The notes: generated by a model not told the origin, from the sequence alone. Shown: positions 24,970 through 34,234, counted from the first letter of the stretch. The stretch is DNA of 35,740 bases from Anaerolineae bacterium (GCA_019912965.1 JAIOHM010000149.1:1-35740), one strand, 5' to 3'. Made by a program: numbers and translations.

Positions 24970-27213
24970 TCAGTTTCCTACCGTCACTTCTTTCCCATCC
25001 ATCAGGGCGGCGAATTTCAGCCCACCGCCATCCGGCGCATCCACACGCACCTGCGTCCCGGCGGGCGGATTGACCTTCAGCAAAAAGTCGGCCAGCGGTT
25101 CACGTACATAGCGGCGAATAATCCGTTTCAAGGGACGCGCACCATATTCCGGTTCGTCGTTCTGGTCAAGCATCCACTGAACGGATTGATCCGTAAATTC
25201 CAGTTTCAAGCCACGTTCGGAGGCCATCTTACCTTCAGACTTGAGCAGCAGCAGCATAATGCTCCGCAGGTCTTCTTCTGAAAGCGCATTGAACATAATT
25301 ACTTCGTCAAGGCGGTTGAGGAATTCCGGGCGGAACCACGTCCGCACTTCTTCCATTGCTTCCTCACGGATTTCGTCGGTGATGACCGGGACAGCCAGAT
25401 TTTCCGAACCCAGGTTGCTCGTCAGGATAATGACGGTTTCGCTGAACTGCGTCATGTTGCCGCGCCCGTCAGTCAGGCGGCCTTCTTCAATCACCTGCAA
25501 CAGAATGTCCATAATGCGCGGGTGGGCTTTTTCGACTTCATCGAACAGCACAATGATATACGGCTGCTGGCGCACACGTTCGGTTAATTGGCCGCCCGCT
25601 TCACTATCTACGTAACCGCTGGGTGAGCCAATCAGACGGTTCAGGCTGCTTTCATCTTTGAATTCGCTCATATCCAGCGGGAGCATGGCATCTTCACTGC
25701 CGAACATAAATTCAGCCAGCGCCTTCGCCAATTCAGTTTTACCCACACCTGTTGGCCCCAAAAACAGGAAAGCGCCAATGGGGCGCTTGGCATCCTTCAA
25801 GCCAACACGAGCAGTCTTAATAGCACGGCTGACAGATAAAACGGCTTCATCCTGCCCGATCAGACGCTCTTTAATATGCTCGACCATGCTGGCGTAGCGC
25901 AGTCGTTCATCTTCGCCTAATTTATTGACAGGAACACCGGTCATCTGACTGGCTGCCAGCGTCACATCTTCGGAGTCCAGCGTGGCATCCCCAGTGCGGT
26001 CATTCTTGAACGGAAGCTGTCCCTGCTGGCTCATGGTGACCATAGCCGCTGTGCGATGGATTAACTGTTCGGCGCTGCGCGGGAGAGGGGTGGCGCTCAG
26101 GTAACGTTTGGCAAGGCGCACCGCTAAGGCCAGCGCGTCGTCGCTGACTTCCAGTTTATAATCCGCCTGAAGATGCGGCTTGAGGATTTTCAGAATTTCG
26201 AGGGTTTCATCGGCTGTGGCTTCCGGCACACGGATAACCTGACTGTTTTCGGCTAATGCATTAACCGAGGCAAGCCGTTGATTATATTCCTGCTCGGTCG
26301 TTGTGCCAATAATCACCGGATCATCCGCAAGGAAGGCTTTTTGTACCAACGGCGTGGCTTTGGTGAACTCAGCCTTGATCGGCCCACCAAAGAAGCGATG
26401 GATATGGGGAATGAACAGGATGCCACCCGCCGCCTGACTCATACCCGCGCGCATGGCTTTCTGGTCGTTATCCAACAGTGCCGTTTCATCGATCTGGACG
26501 AGGTTTTTCAGGCCAACAGGGCCTTTGCCTTCAGACATCAGCAGGCCGAGGCTATATCCTAACGTCCGTTTGCCGACACCATCCGGGCCAACCAGAATAA
26601 TGTGACGGTTGACCGACTGCGACAAAATATTCACCATGTCGCGCAGCAGGCCTTCACGGAAATAGACTGCCTTCAAACGCCCGCTTTTCGCGGTGGCGAC
26701 AACATCCTGTGTCGTTCCATCGGTGCGGGGGCGAATCTGGCTGTTGTCCATCAAAATATCGCCAATGGCTTTGGGGGTAATGCCATGCTGACGTAAAAGA
26801 CCGCTGGTAGACATAGAGCTTTCGGCCATCACAGACAGGATATGATCGGTATCCACCCGCATCTCATCCTGAGAGTTGGCAATGCTCAGGGCATCATCAA
26901 TCATAATAATGGTCTGGCGGGAAAGCGGCACCTGGCGGTTACCCCGCGCCACGAAATCCAGATTGCCGTTCTGATCACCGCGCCCCTGAATGGCTAGATG
27001 TACCTGTCGATCCAGCTTGGCAATATCCGTGCCGCGACTGGTCTTGAACACATCCACAAGTCGGGATGCAGCCGTATCTGGTCGACGCAAAAGAGCCAGC
27101 AGCACCATCTCCGGCATGACAACCGGTTTGCGGTACTCATCCTTCAAGGCTATGGCGTCGTTCATCACGGCATCTAGGTCTTTGGAGAGCAAGTCCGGGT
27201 TCAGCGTTCCCAT
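24970..27213 (-). CDS. ClpA/ClpB-like AAA+ protein with degenerate first ATPase domain
   Basis: A 747-residue class I Clp/Hsp100 protein. Residues 1-155 carry two Clp N-type repeats (PEMVLLALLRR, VDTDHILSVMAESS). NBD1 has a Walker A-like GPDGVGKRT (209-217), but the Walker B segment reads GILFIPHIHRF (264-274) where ClpA/ClpB have FIDEIH, so both acidic residues are lost, and the usual pore loop (KYRGEFEERL) is missing. NBD2 is intact: GPTGVGKT (486-493), VLFDEVEKAH (555-564), LTSNLG and YGARPLKRII. There is no long middle coiled coil and no visible IGF/LGF loop for ClpP. I infer that NBD1 is structural and NBD2 does the unfolding work. It leads an operon with the hydrolase and the unknown protein. 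Confidence 0.92.
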   Translation of the reverse strand: MGTLNPDLLSKDLDAVMNDAIALKDEYRKPVVMPEMVLLALLRRPDTAASRLVDVFKTSRGTDIAKLDRQVHLAIQGRGDQNGNLDFVARGNRQVPLSRQTIIMIDDALSIANSQDEMRVDTDHILSVMAESSMSTSGLLRQHGITPKAIGDILMDNSQIRPRTDGTTQDVVATAKSGRLKAVYFREGLLRDMVNILSQSVNRHIILVGPDGVGKRTLGYSLGLLMSEGKGPVGLKNLVQIDETALLDNDQKAMRAGMSQAAGGILFIPHIHRFFGGPIKAEFTKATPLVQKAFLADDPVIIGTTTEQEYNQRLASVNALAENSQVIRVPEATADETLEILKILKPHLQADYKLEVSDDALALAVRLAKRYLSATPLPRSAEQLIHRTAAMVTMSQQGQLPFKNDRTGDATLDSEDVTLAASQMTGVPVNKLGEDERLRYASMVEHIKERLIGQDEAVLSVSRAIKTARVGLKDAKRPIGAFLFLGPTGVGKTELAKALAEFMFGSEDAMLPLDMSEFKDESSLNRLIGSPSGYVDSEAGGQLTERVRQQPYIIVLFDEVEKAHPRIMDILLQVIEEGRLTDGRGNMTQFSETVIILTSNLGSENLAVPVITDEIREEAMEEVRTWFRPEFLNRLDEVIMFNALSEEDLRSIMLLLLKSEGKMASERGLKLEFTDQSVQWMLDQNDEPEYGARPLKRIIRRYVREPLADFLLKVNPPAGTQVRVDAPDGGGLKFAALMDGKEVTVGN

Positions 27214-27250
27214 GTCAATTTATGTCCTGTGGTCGTCTGGTAACATCAAC

Positions 27251-27278
27251 AGTGTACCCCAAAACGTCTTCTGAACAA
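27251..27278 (-). promoter_or_regulatory. Candidate promoter for the Clp-like operon
   Basis: On the minus strand TTGTTC (27278-27273) and TACACT (27256-27251) are separated by 16 nt, 38 nt ahead of the ATG at 27213. The boxes are only fair matches. Confidence 0.3.
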
Positions 27279-27337
27279 GCGGCAATAGCCATTAGCTTTC
27301 AGCCATCAGGCATCGACTTTTTACGCATAGGACAACA

Positions 27338-27366
27338 TTTAGAATAGACAGTGCTTTCGATATAAT
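27338..27366 (+). promoter_or_regulatory. Candidate promoter for the esterase-CapA fusion gene
   Basis: TATAAT at 27361-27366 with TTTAGA at 27338-27343 (17-nt spacing). Transcription would begin near 27373, leaving under 30 nt of leader, so the mRNA may be nearly leaderless. Confidence 0.5.
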
Positions 27367-27390
27367 GCGACGAACAAGCGTTTGAAAGGC

Positions 27391-29607
27391 ATGGTTCTCG
27401 TGTGGAAATTATGGATGACCTTCGCTCTGTTCCTGCTCTCGACTGGAATACTGCCGCAGACCCTCACAGCCCAAATTGACTGTGGTGAAACAGGCGGAAT
27501 GCTGACACGCGAGAATTATCGCAGCGATCTGTCACAGACCAATATGTACTACACGGTGTATACACCACCGTGTTATGCGACGGCCAATCAGCTTTACCCG
27601 GTTATTTACCTGATGCATGGCTCAAACGATGATGATGGTGCATGGGGGCGATTGGGGCTTAAGGACGTACTGGATGAAGGCATCGCAGCAGGCACAGTGC
27701 CGCCGCTGATTGTGGTAATGCCCTTTGGGGAGTGGATTGCCAACGAGAACCAGTTTGAAAGCTTTTCTTGGGAAAATGTGTTTTTAACTGAACTGCTACC
27801 GATGGTTGAAGCCAGTTACCGGATTGATGCCCGTAAAACGACACGCGCTATCGGCGGGATTTCACGAGGCGGATTCTGGGCATTTGAAATTGCGTTCCGC
27901 CACCCGGAATTATTCAGTGCTGTCGGTGGGCATAGCGCCTTTTTTGATGATTATCACGCGCCGCCAGAATTTAACCCTCTGCGATTGGCACAGACTGCCC
28001 CGGCGCTAGATACGCTACGAATCTGGCTCGACCGGGGCAAAGATGATTTTGCTGCGCCGGGTCTGGATTTGATGGATGAACGCCTGCGTGAGCGGGGTAT
28101 CTCGTTTCAATACACGGTTTACCCGGAAGGCCAACACTATTTCACTTACTGGCAGCAGCATGTAGCCGAGTATATAGCGTTTTATGTGCAGGACTGGCTA
28201 AATGCTCCTGCTGTATCCGCGCCGCCTGCGCTGGTGTTTGCTACCAATACACCCGCGCCTCTGCCAACGCCTGAACCTACACAGATCAACGATCAGGGCA
28301 ATTATCTGTTTCTGCCCGCTGTCGCCTTCCCCAGTTTGCAAGCCACGATTAACTATGAGTCACTTATGGCTATACGAAGCGGGATAAATGCGGCGAAGTT
28401 GGTCTTGGATGAATCGACTGCCGCCGCTTTACAGGGGTATGGTGTTCCCCTGCCCACCGACGCGCTGATTGTGCCACTGAATGCGCTGGAAAATACGCTG
28501 TGGCGAGACCGTTCGCTGTATACCCTGCTGCCGTTTGAGCGATTGACCAGCCGCTACCGGGTGCTGCATATTGTGGGCGGCATGGAGAATGCACTATATG
28601 ATTTGCCAGGTGTGCATCCTTTAGACTCCGATTTGACTACCTATCCGTTCGCATTCCAAAGTACAACACCTAACTTTTACCGCAGCCGTTTAACGCGCTT
28701 ACTGCTTTCCGGGGTGACGGCGCTGACGCGCAATACCCGAATCGCGTTGAATGAAAACGGGGTAAGCTGGGCGGGTGAAGCGGTCAAGCCTTATACCGAA
28801 CGGGCGGATTTCTTCCACACCAGCAATGAAGTTTCGTTTTCGCCGGGATGTCCGTCGTTTACCGAACAGCCTTTGGGGGCATTCTGTTCGGAGGAAACCC
28901 ATTTCGATCTACTGACTGATGTCGGTCTGGATATTGTGGAGCTTACGGGCAATCACAATAACGATTATGGTACAGGCAATTATCTAACGACGCTGGACTG
29001 GTATGCACAGCATAACATGCGAACGCTTGGCGGTGGAGTGGATATAGAAGCGGCGCAGCAACCGCTAATCCTGAGTCATAACGGCAACACAATTGCGATG
29101 ATAGCCTGTAATTGGGTAGGCCCCTATTACGCTATGGCGACTGAAGATGCACCCGGCGCAGCGACTTGTGATTGGGAATGGCTACGCGAAGCATTGCCTA
29201 AGCTGAAGGCTGAAAATGATCTGCTGATTGTGACTGTGCAGTATCTTGAACTGGAAGAATATGTGCCAAGCCCTCAGCAGCAGAGTGATTTTCGCGGTTT
29301 GGCTGATCTGGGCGCGGATGTGGTCATCGGCACACAGGCACATAAACCGCAGATTATGGAATTTTACAATGCGCGCACCGGGGAACAGGCATTTGTGCAT
29401 TACGGGCTGGGTAACCTATTTTTCGACCAGCCTTTCTGGGGTAATATGCGCTTCTTTATGGATCAGCTTTTTATCTATGAAGGACGACTATTGACGGTTG
29501 ACCTGTTCACAGGCATCATCGACGACCTTGCCCGCCCACGTCCAATGACCGCTGATGAGCAAATCAACTTTCTGGCCTTCATGTTTAACACAAATGGCGG
29601 CTTTTAA
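27391..29607 (+). CDS. Secreted fusion: esterase D-like domain plus CapA-like phosphoesterase domain
   Basis: A 738-residue exported protein. A signal peptide (about 1-28, WMTFALFLLSTGILPQTLTAQ) leads to an esterase D/feruloyl-esterase-type alpha/beta hydrolase (60-270): YPVIYLMHG, nucleophile Ser158 in GGISRGG, and His249 in YPEGQHY. A Pro/Thr linker follows (286-298, PAPLPTPEPT type). Residues ~430-735 match the CapA/PGA_cap metallophosphatase fold: NEVSF, ELTGNHNNDYG (517-527), VIGTQAHKPQ (645-654) and YGLGNLFFDQ (671-680). CapA-like proteins act in extracellular polyglutamate or polymer handling. A TTG at 27382 and GTG at 27400 are alternative starts; the promoter at 27361 favours 27391 or 27400. 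Function is inferred to be envelope-polymer hydrolysis. Confidence 0.85.
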   Translation: MVLVWKLWMTFALFLLSTGILPQTLTAQIDCGETGGMLTRENYRSDLSQTNMYYTVYTPPCYATANQLYPVIYLMHGSNDDDGAWGRLGLKDVLDEGIAAGTVPPLIVVMPFGEWIANENQFESFSWENVFLTELLPMVEASYRIDARKTTRAIGGISRGGFWAFEIAFRHPELFSAVGGHSAFFDDYHAPPEFNPLRLAQTAPALDTLRIWLDRGKDDFAAPGLDLMDERLRERGISFQYTVYPEGQHYFTYWQQHVAEYIAFYVQDWLNAPAVSAPPALVFATNTPAPLPTPEPTQINDQGNYLFLPAVAFPSLQATINYESLMAIRSGINAAKLVLDESTAAALQGYGVPLPTDALIVPLNALENTLWRDRSLYTLLPFERLTSRYRVLHIVGGMENALYDLPGVHPLDSDLTTYPFAFQSTTPNFYRSRLTRLLLSGVTALTRNTRIALNENGVSWAGEAVKPYTERADFFHTSNEVSFSPGCPSFTEQPLGAFCSEETHFDLLTDVGLDIVELTGNHNNDYGTGNYLTTLDWYAQHNMRTLGGGVDIEAAQQPLILSHNGNTIAMIACNWVGPYYAMATEDAPGAATCDWEWLREALPKLKAENDLLIVTVQYLELEEYVPSPQQQSDFRGLADLGADVVIGTQAHKPQIMEFYNARTGEQAFVHYGLGNLFFDQPFWGNMRFFMDQLFIYEGRLLTVDLFTGIIDDLARPRPMTADEQINFLAFMFNTNGGF

Positions 29608-29676
29608 TCACTTCTCAAGGCAATTTTACGGTCATTACTGCTATTATCGAACTGACACACTGGAGCAGAAAAAAGA

Positions 29677-30045
29677 ATGGCAAATATCCTGATTCTGGAA
29701 GATGATCTGGCAATCATCAGTTTATTCAGCCGCGTGCTGCGGATGAATGGCTACACCGTTTATGAAGCAACGCATCTGGCAGCAGCACGCAAACACCTGA
29801 ATGAACATCGTTTTGACCTGTTTTTGTGCGATATGCGTCTGGGGGCGGAACGCGGGATTGACCTGCTGGCCGAACAGCAAAGCCTTCTGAACGAACAAGG
29901 TACACGGGTGGTCGTCGTCTCGGCGGAAGAGGAATATCGGAAGTTGTGTCAGGAAATCGGCATCGATATTTTCTTCTCGAAGCCAGTTTCCCCGATTGAA
30001 CTCAACAGTCTGGTTGGAGATCTGCTGCACAGCAGTGAGGTTTAG
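29677..30045 (+). CDS. Single-domain response regulator (CheY-like receiver)
   Basis: A 122-residue protein that is only a receiver domain. The acidic triad is Glu8-Asp9-Asp10, the phosphorylated residue is Asp52 (LFLCDMRLG), with Ser82 (VVVSAEEE) and Lys102 (FFSKPVSP) completing the switch. It has no output domain, so it must relay a phosphate or bind a partner. No histidine kinase gene lies nearby. GGAG precedes the ATG by about 10 nt. Its stop overlaps the 3' end of the opposing glycoside hydrolase gene by 4 nt. Confidence 0.93.
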   Translation: MANILILEDDLAIISLFSRVLRMNGYTVYEATHLAAARKHLNEHRFDLFLCDMRLGAERGIDLLAEQQSLLNEQGTRVVVVSAEEEYRKLCQEIGIDIFFSKPVSPIELNSLVGDLLHSSEV

Positions 30046-31724
30046 GGCATCCCCGGCAGTGTGATTGCCAACCGCGCCCGCGCCGGAACTGACCCAAAGA
30101 GCAACCCGCAAGCCGCTGTGACTGCCGGACGCAAAGGGCTGTAGGTCACCACATAAGCCGAGACATCAGGATAGGTCGTCCAATCATAGGGCGACCACAA
30201 GGCAACCGCTACCGTTTTTTCTGGCGGGAGGGCATTCACTAACAAGGCCTGTCGGGGATTCTGATCGGCGTTTTGGGTGAAAACCACTACTGTATCCACC
30301 AAACGGGCAGCCGTTTGCGCGGCAGCGATTTGCTCATCCGAAGGTGAATCAGACACACCCACCCACTGAATGTCAGAGCGATATACCCCACACGTTTCGA
30401 CAATCTGATAGCGCGTTCCCAAATATACAATGGCGACTTTTCGCGACGGATTCAGAGGCAGATGCCCGTTTCGGTCATAGGCCAACGTGACACCCGCCTG
30501 AAACAACAATTCCACCATCGCGGTGTGACGTTCCAGCGAAAGTCGCTGGCTAACGGCATCCGGGTCAAGCGGCTGCCACTCCAGCAAACCGTAACGTTCC
30601 TTTGCGGCTAGAATTCGGCGGGCAGATTCGTTAATGCGTTCTTCGGAAATCGTCCCATTTTCTACAGCGTCAATTAATGCCTGAATTGCGGCTGCCTGCG
30701 ATTCCAAACTGATATGCGCGGCGATGATCAGATCAACTCCGGCTTGCACCGCCTTCACCGCTGCATCCGGGTAGCTGTAGACCGTATCAATGGCGTCCAT
30801 ATCCAGCGCATCGGTCATAATCAGGCCATCATAGCCCATCTCGTCACGCAGCAAATCAGTGATAATCCTGGAGGACAATGAAGCGGGTGTATTCGGCTCT
30901 GGCTCTAAGGCTGGATACCAGATGTGGGCGGCCATGATCGCGGCCACATCAGCCGCAATCGCAGCGCGAAATGGGGCAAGTTCAACTGCTTCCAAACGTT
31001 CGCGGCTCAGGTCAATGATGGGCAATCCTGTATGTGAGTCAGTATCGCTTTCGCCGTGACCGGGGAAATGTTTGGCCGTTGCCATCACCCCGGTACTCTG
31101 CATCCCGTGTATGAATGCGGCCAGAATTGGGCTAACCATTGCCGGATCACTGCCGAACGAACGACGCACGATGATGGGATTGCGCGGGTTGGTTTCCAGA
31201 TCAGCCACCGGGGCTAAATTCAGGTTTACGCCCACCGCCCGCAGTTCCATCCCCATTGCCGCCCCAATCTGATTGACGAAGTCGTTATCACCGGATGCGG
31301 TCATCAAGGTGGGAGTCGGAAAGGCTGTGAAACCATCACTCAGGTGGGAAATCGGCCCACCTTCCTGATCGACCCCCACGAATAATGGCAGACCACCCGC
31401 CCCGGTGATCGTCTGTTGATAACGGTTGGTCAGGCGTGTGACAAATTCCGGCGTTCCCAGATTTTCACCGAGCAGCACAACACCGCCCGGTTGATAGCGG
31501 GTTAGAAAATCACGCCCTGCTTCGGTCAATTCCGCGCCATACAAGTTGACAATGAACATCTGGGCGATACGCTGTTCCAGAGTCAGGGATTCAAGGGGAT
31601 CGGATTGAGCAGAAAGCGGGGACGATAAAAGCAATAAAAAACAGAGCAGCAAAGCGACAAAGCAGCCTTTTCTCCTGCCGCCCTGCCCCTCTGATACTCT
31701 GTTGTTAAACTGAGATCCCTGCAT
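30042..31724 (-). CDS. Secreted glycoside hydrolase family 3, beta-N-acetylhexosaminidase type
   Basis: A 560-residue GH3 enzyme. Residues 20-42 are a secretion signal (CFVALLLCFLLLLSSPLSAQS). GVDQEGG, the NagZ-type motif KHFPGHGESDTDSH (218-231) carrying the His/Asp general acid pair, and the nucleophile Asp305 in LIMTDALDMDAI identify it as an N-acetylglucosaminidase of the NagZ branch, likely used in peptidoglycan or chitin-oligomer turnover outside the cytoplasm. Residues beyond ~400 form a C-terminal alpha/beta domain not found in short cytoplasmic NagZ. The ATG directly abuts the stop of the response regulator gene with no clear ribosome binding site, so a downstream start before the signal peptide is possible. 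Confidence 0.92.
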   Translation of the reverse strand: MQGSQFNNRVSEGQGGRRKGCFVALLLCFLLLLSSPLSAQSDPLESLTLEQRIAQMFIVNLYGAELTEAGRDFLTRYQPGGVVLLGENLGTPEFVTRLTNRYQQTITGAGGLPLFVGVDQEGGPISHLSDGFTAFPTPTLMTASGDNDFVNQIGAAMGMELRAVGVNLNLAPVADLETNPRNPIIVRRSFGSDPAMVSPILAAFIHGMQSTGVMATAKHFPGHGESDTDSHTGLPIIDLSRERLEAVELAPFRAAIAADVAAIMAAHIWYPALEPEPNTPASLSSRIITDLLRDEMGYDGLIMTDALDMDAIDTVYSYPDAAVKAVQAGVDLIIAAHISLESQAAAIQALIDAVENGTISEERINESARRILAAKERYGLLEWQPLDPDAVSQRLSLERHTAMVELLFQAGVTLAYDRNGHLPLNPSRKVAIVYLGTRYQIVETCGVYRSDIQWVGVSDSPSDEQIAAAQTAARLVDTVVVFTQNADQNPRQALLVNALPPEKTVAVALWSPYDWTTYPDVSAYVVTYSPLRPAVTAACGLLFGSVPARARLAITLPGMP

Positions 31725-32576
31725 TTACTGCCCGGTTTCGCTCAGGCGGTAGCCGATACCACGCACATTGACGATCAAATCGGCATCTTTACCCGTTTGC
31801 TTGAGTTTGCGGCGCAAGTTACTGACGTGCGGACGGATGACCTCGCGGGCTTCGGCCTCATCAACCGCATAGCCACGAACCTCACGCACCAGTTCATGAC
31901 AGGAAACTACACGCCCCCGATGAGCAGCCAGATACAGGAGCAGATCAAATTCGGTGGGCGTCAGGTCAATGGGTTGGTCGCCAACTGAAATCTGGTAACG
32001 ACCGGGATAAATCGTCAGTGGGCCAAGCGTCATATTGGAATTGACCGAATCGACGATGCTGGTATCGTAACGGGTTTCAATGGGTGCCGGGTCTTCATCC
32101 TCGTAAACCGCATTGATGGCTTCAACATCCGCGCGGGTCAGTTCAAACACATTGCTGCGGATTGCATCCAGCAGCGCCCGACGCCGTTTGAGGTTGCGTG
32201 CCCGTTCAACACCGCGCGCCACGCTCTGGCGAATATCTTGACTGGAGCTGGGTTTAATCAGGTAGTCATGTGCACCCAGACGCAGACTTTCAACCGCAGT
32301 ACCGAGGCTTGCATAACCCGTCATCAGAATCACGATGGCGTCCGGGGCGGTGTCCTTGATGCGTTTGAGCAGGTCAACCCCCGTTAAACCGGGCATCCGA
32401 ATATCGGTCAACACGACTTCAAAATCACGCTTAATCATCATCTCCAGGGCTTCTTCGCCACTGGCCGCTTCTTCGACTTCATAGCCAATCCGTTGGAGCG
32501 TTTTACTCACCGAGTAGCGGATTGCGCCTTCATCATCTACCACAAGAATTCGGGCAGATTCAACATTTGTATCCAT
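31725..32576 (-). CDS. Response regulator with NtrC-like receiver and OmpR-type DNA-binding domain
   Basis: A 283-residue protein. The receiver (1-125) has ILVVDDE, phosphoacceptor Asp58 in VLTDIRMPG, the switch segment ILMTGYAS and Lys in DYLIKPSSS; the wording IRMPG/MTGYAS/KPSS is typical of NtrC-family receivers. A charged linker (~125-180, ERARNLKRRR) follows. The C-terminal ~100 residues are a winged-helix Trans_reg_C domain: PIDLTPTEFDLLLYLA and VIRPHVSNLRRKLKQ with VRGIGYRL. It should bind DNA as a phosphorylated dimer. No kinase is adjacent. It is co-transcribed with the GH3 gene (stop and start abut). Confidence 0.93.
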   Translation of the reverse strand: MDTNVESARILVVDDEGAIRYSVSKTLQRIGYEVEEAASGEEALEMMIKRDFEVVLTDIRMPGLTGVDLLKRIKDTAPDAIVILMTGYASLGTAVESLRLGAHDYLIKPSSSQDIRQSVARGVERARNLKRRRALLDAIRSNVFELTRADVEAINAVYEDEDPAPIETRYDTSIVDSVNSNMTLGPLTIYPGRYQISVGDQPIDLTPTEFDLLLYLAAHRGRVVSCHELVREVRGYAVDEAEAREVIRPHVSNLRRKLKQTGKDADLIVNVRGIGYRLSETGQ

Positions 32577-32623
32577 TTAAGCCTACCCTGCATGTAAGTT
32601 ACGTCTTGCTTTACGTTTCCTTA

Positions 32624-32652
32624 AGGATAGCTATTTTTATCTCACGGCGCAA
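32624..32652 (-). promoter_or_regulatory. Candidate promoter for the response regulator-GH3 unit
   Basis: On the minus strand TTGCGC (32652-32647) and TATCCT (32629-32624), 17 nt apart, 48 nt ahead of the ATG at 32576. The remainder of 32577-32702 shows no gene. Confidence 0.35.
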
Positions 32653-32702
32653 CCTACCTTTTCTATTACTGGTCTAGGTGTACAAGGTTTGTTGCGGGAA
32701 TT

Positions 32703-34109
32703 TCATGAATTTTGCCCAAAATGAAAATAAACGACCCGTTGATTGTCTGTTCGAACCGCCGCGAATTCACTCACTATCCATTGTGGTTCAATCATGATTG
32801 CTGCAATCTGACCATCCACACATAACACGGGTATATGTTCACGCAGAGCGAGTGGCAACTTACGGTTTATCATCCAGCGGTTGAGTTTTTGGGTATGCCC
32901 TCCCATGCCCAACGGTGCGAAACGGTCGCCTTCTCGCCGCGTCCGCAGGGTGACAAGTGTGCCTTCAGGAATAGAAAGCCGCACATGGGCATTTTCCAGC
33001 GGGATGAGCGAGGCGTCGAGTTTCCAACTACCAATCTGTGTAACACCCGGAATTTGGATGACAAGTTCTTCATCTGGCCGAAGCGAAGGGGCATTCACAG
33101 GTGGGGCAGAACGATTTTCATATTCAATGATGAGGGCATCGTAATTTACACGGAGGCGCAAGCCGTTACCCAAAAGGGCGATAGTCCCGTGTCCACCGCG
33201 CAAGCCCATCTCGACGGCATCCAGAATATGGATGTAGTCCGGCCTATCCTGCGCGGATACAAGCTGCCCAACTGACTGGATGATGAGCCGCCGCGCGAGG
33301 GCTGGATGTAGAGCGCGAAAGGATTCCCGGTTAATGATTACATGGTCATCCTTAAAAATGGCGTGTGTCTGTGCTATCTGTTCAACTTCGGCGGAGAGGA
33401 AGTCGTCTTCGGCGGCACTGATTTCGGCAAGCTGGGCGAGTACGGAAGCGATGCGTGGGTTCAATTGTGCCAGATACGGCAGGGTTTCGTGGCGCAGACG
33501 GTTGCGAAGGATAGTAGTGTCTGTGTTGGTGGAGTCTTCACGCGGGGTCAGGTTATGTTCATGGCAGTAGGCTTCGATTTCGGCGCGGGTAACACGCAAA
33601 AACGGACGGATGAGGGTTAATTCTGGATGATGAGGAACGGGTGATAGCAGGCGCATTCCAGCCAAGCCCCGTCCCCCTGCCCCACGAAATAGATGAAGCA
33701 GCACGGTTTCAGCCTGATCGTCAGCGTGGTGAGCCACGGCGATTCGATTTGCATCAACAGTTTGGGCAACTTCCGCAAGAAAATCATAGCGGGCTTTTCG
33801 GGCGGCAGTTTCGATGCTCAAACCCATTTCCTGAGCCAGTAGCTTTACATCAGTCTGCCCCACTGTGATCGGGATATTCCAGGCAGCACAAGTGGTCTTT
33901 ACAAATTCAGCGTCTGCCGCGCCCGCATCTCCCCGCAGTTGATGATCGAATGTGGCGGTGTGAAGTTTAAAACCGGAATGCTGGCGTAACCGATGTAGAA
34001 CATGCAGCAACGCCAGCGAATCCGCACCGCCGGACACGCCAACTACAAGCGAACTACCGGATGGAATCAGGTTGAATTTCTGAATAATCTGGCGAACGGA
34101 TTCGAGCAC
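32703..34109 (-). CDS. tilS: tRNA(Ile)-lysidine synthase
   Basis: A 468-residue N-type ATP pyrophosphatase that puts lysidine on C34 of tRNA-Ile(CAU), changing its reading from AUG to AUA; essential in most bacteria. The PP-loop SGGADS is at 26-31, followed by the TilS-typical ATFDHQLRGDAGAADAEFV, AHHADDQAETVLLHLFRGAGGRGLAGM and RPFLRVTRAEIEAY. The C-terminal ~100 residues (REGDRFAPLGMGGHTQKLNRWMIN) are the substrate-binding domain of long TilS forms. The start is GTG at 34109, with GAGG 7 nt upstream. Confidence 0.96.
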   Translation of the reverse strand: MLESVRQIIQKFNLIPSGSSLVVGVSGGADSLALLHVLHRLRQHSGFKLHTATFDHQLRGDAGAADAEFVKTTCAAWNIPITVGQTDVKLLAQEMGLSIETAARKARYDFLAEVAQTVDANRIAVAHHADDQAETVLLHLFRGAGGRGLAGMRLLSPVPHHPELTLIRPFLRVTRAEIEAYCHEHNLTPREDSTNTDTTILRNRLRHETLPYLAQLNPRIASVLAQLAEISAAEDDFLSAEVEQIAQTHAIFKDDHVIINRESFRALHPALARRLIIQSVGQLVSAQDRPDYIHILDAVEMGLRGGHGTIALLGNGLRLRVNYDALIIEYENRSAPPVNAPSLRPDEELVIQIPGVTQIGSWKLDASLIPLENAHVRLSIPEGTLVTLRTRREGDRFAPLGMGGHTQKLNRWMINRKLPLALREHIPVLCVDGQIAAIMIEPQWIVSEFAAVRTDNQRVVYFHFGQNS

Positions 34110-34137
34110 TTTAACCTCATGAGGGCAACGTAAGCGT

Positions 34138-34167
34138 ATTATAACAATTCATGAACGAGACGCTTAA
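34138..34167 (-). promoter_or_regulatory. Candidate promoter for tilS
   Basis: On the minus strand a perfect TATAAT (34143-34138) lies 28 nt before the GTG start, with a weak TTAAGC at 34167-34162 (18-nt spacing). Confidence 0.4.
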
Positions 34168-34172
34168 CCGCT

Positions 34173-34201
34173 TTTCGATTGTGTTTCGGGCGTGTTATAA
34201 T
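34173..34201 (+). promoter_or_regulatory. Candidate extended -10 promoter for mreB
   Basis: TGTTATAAT (34193-34201) is an exact TGn extended -10 element; TTTCGA at 34173-34178 is a weak -35 with 17-nt spacing. It is divergent from the tilS promoter and 33 nt before the GTG start. Confidence 0.55.
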
Positions 34202-34234
34202 GCCACGCTGGTTCTTTTCGGTTAGGAGTGCGTT

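Noticed and set aside
32740..32760. GTTCGAACC-like T-arm sequence considered as part of a tRNA
   Set aside because: It lies inside the tilS C-terminal coding region and no acceptor or anticodon stems surround it.
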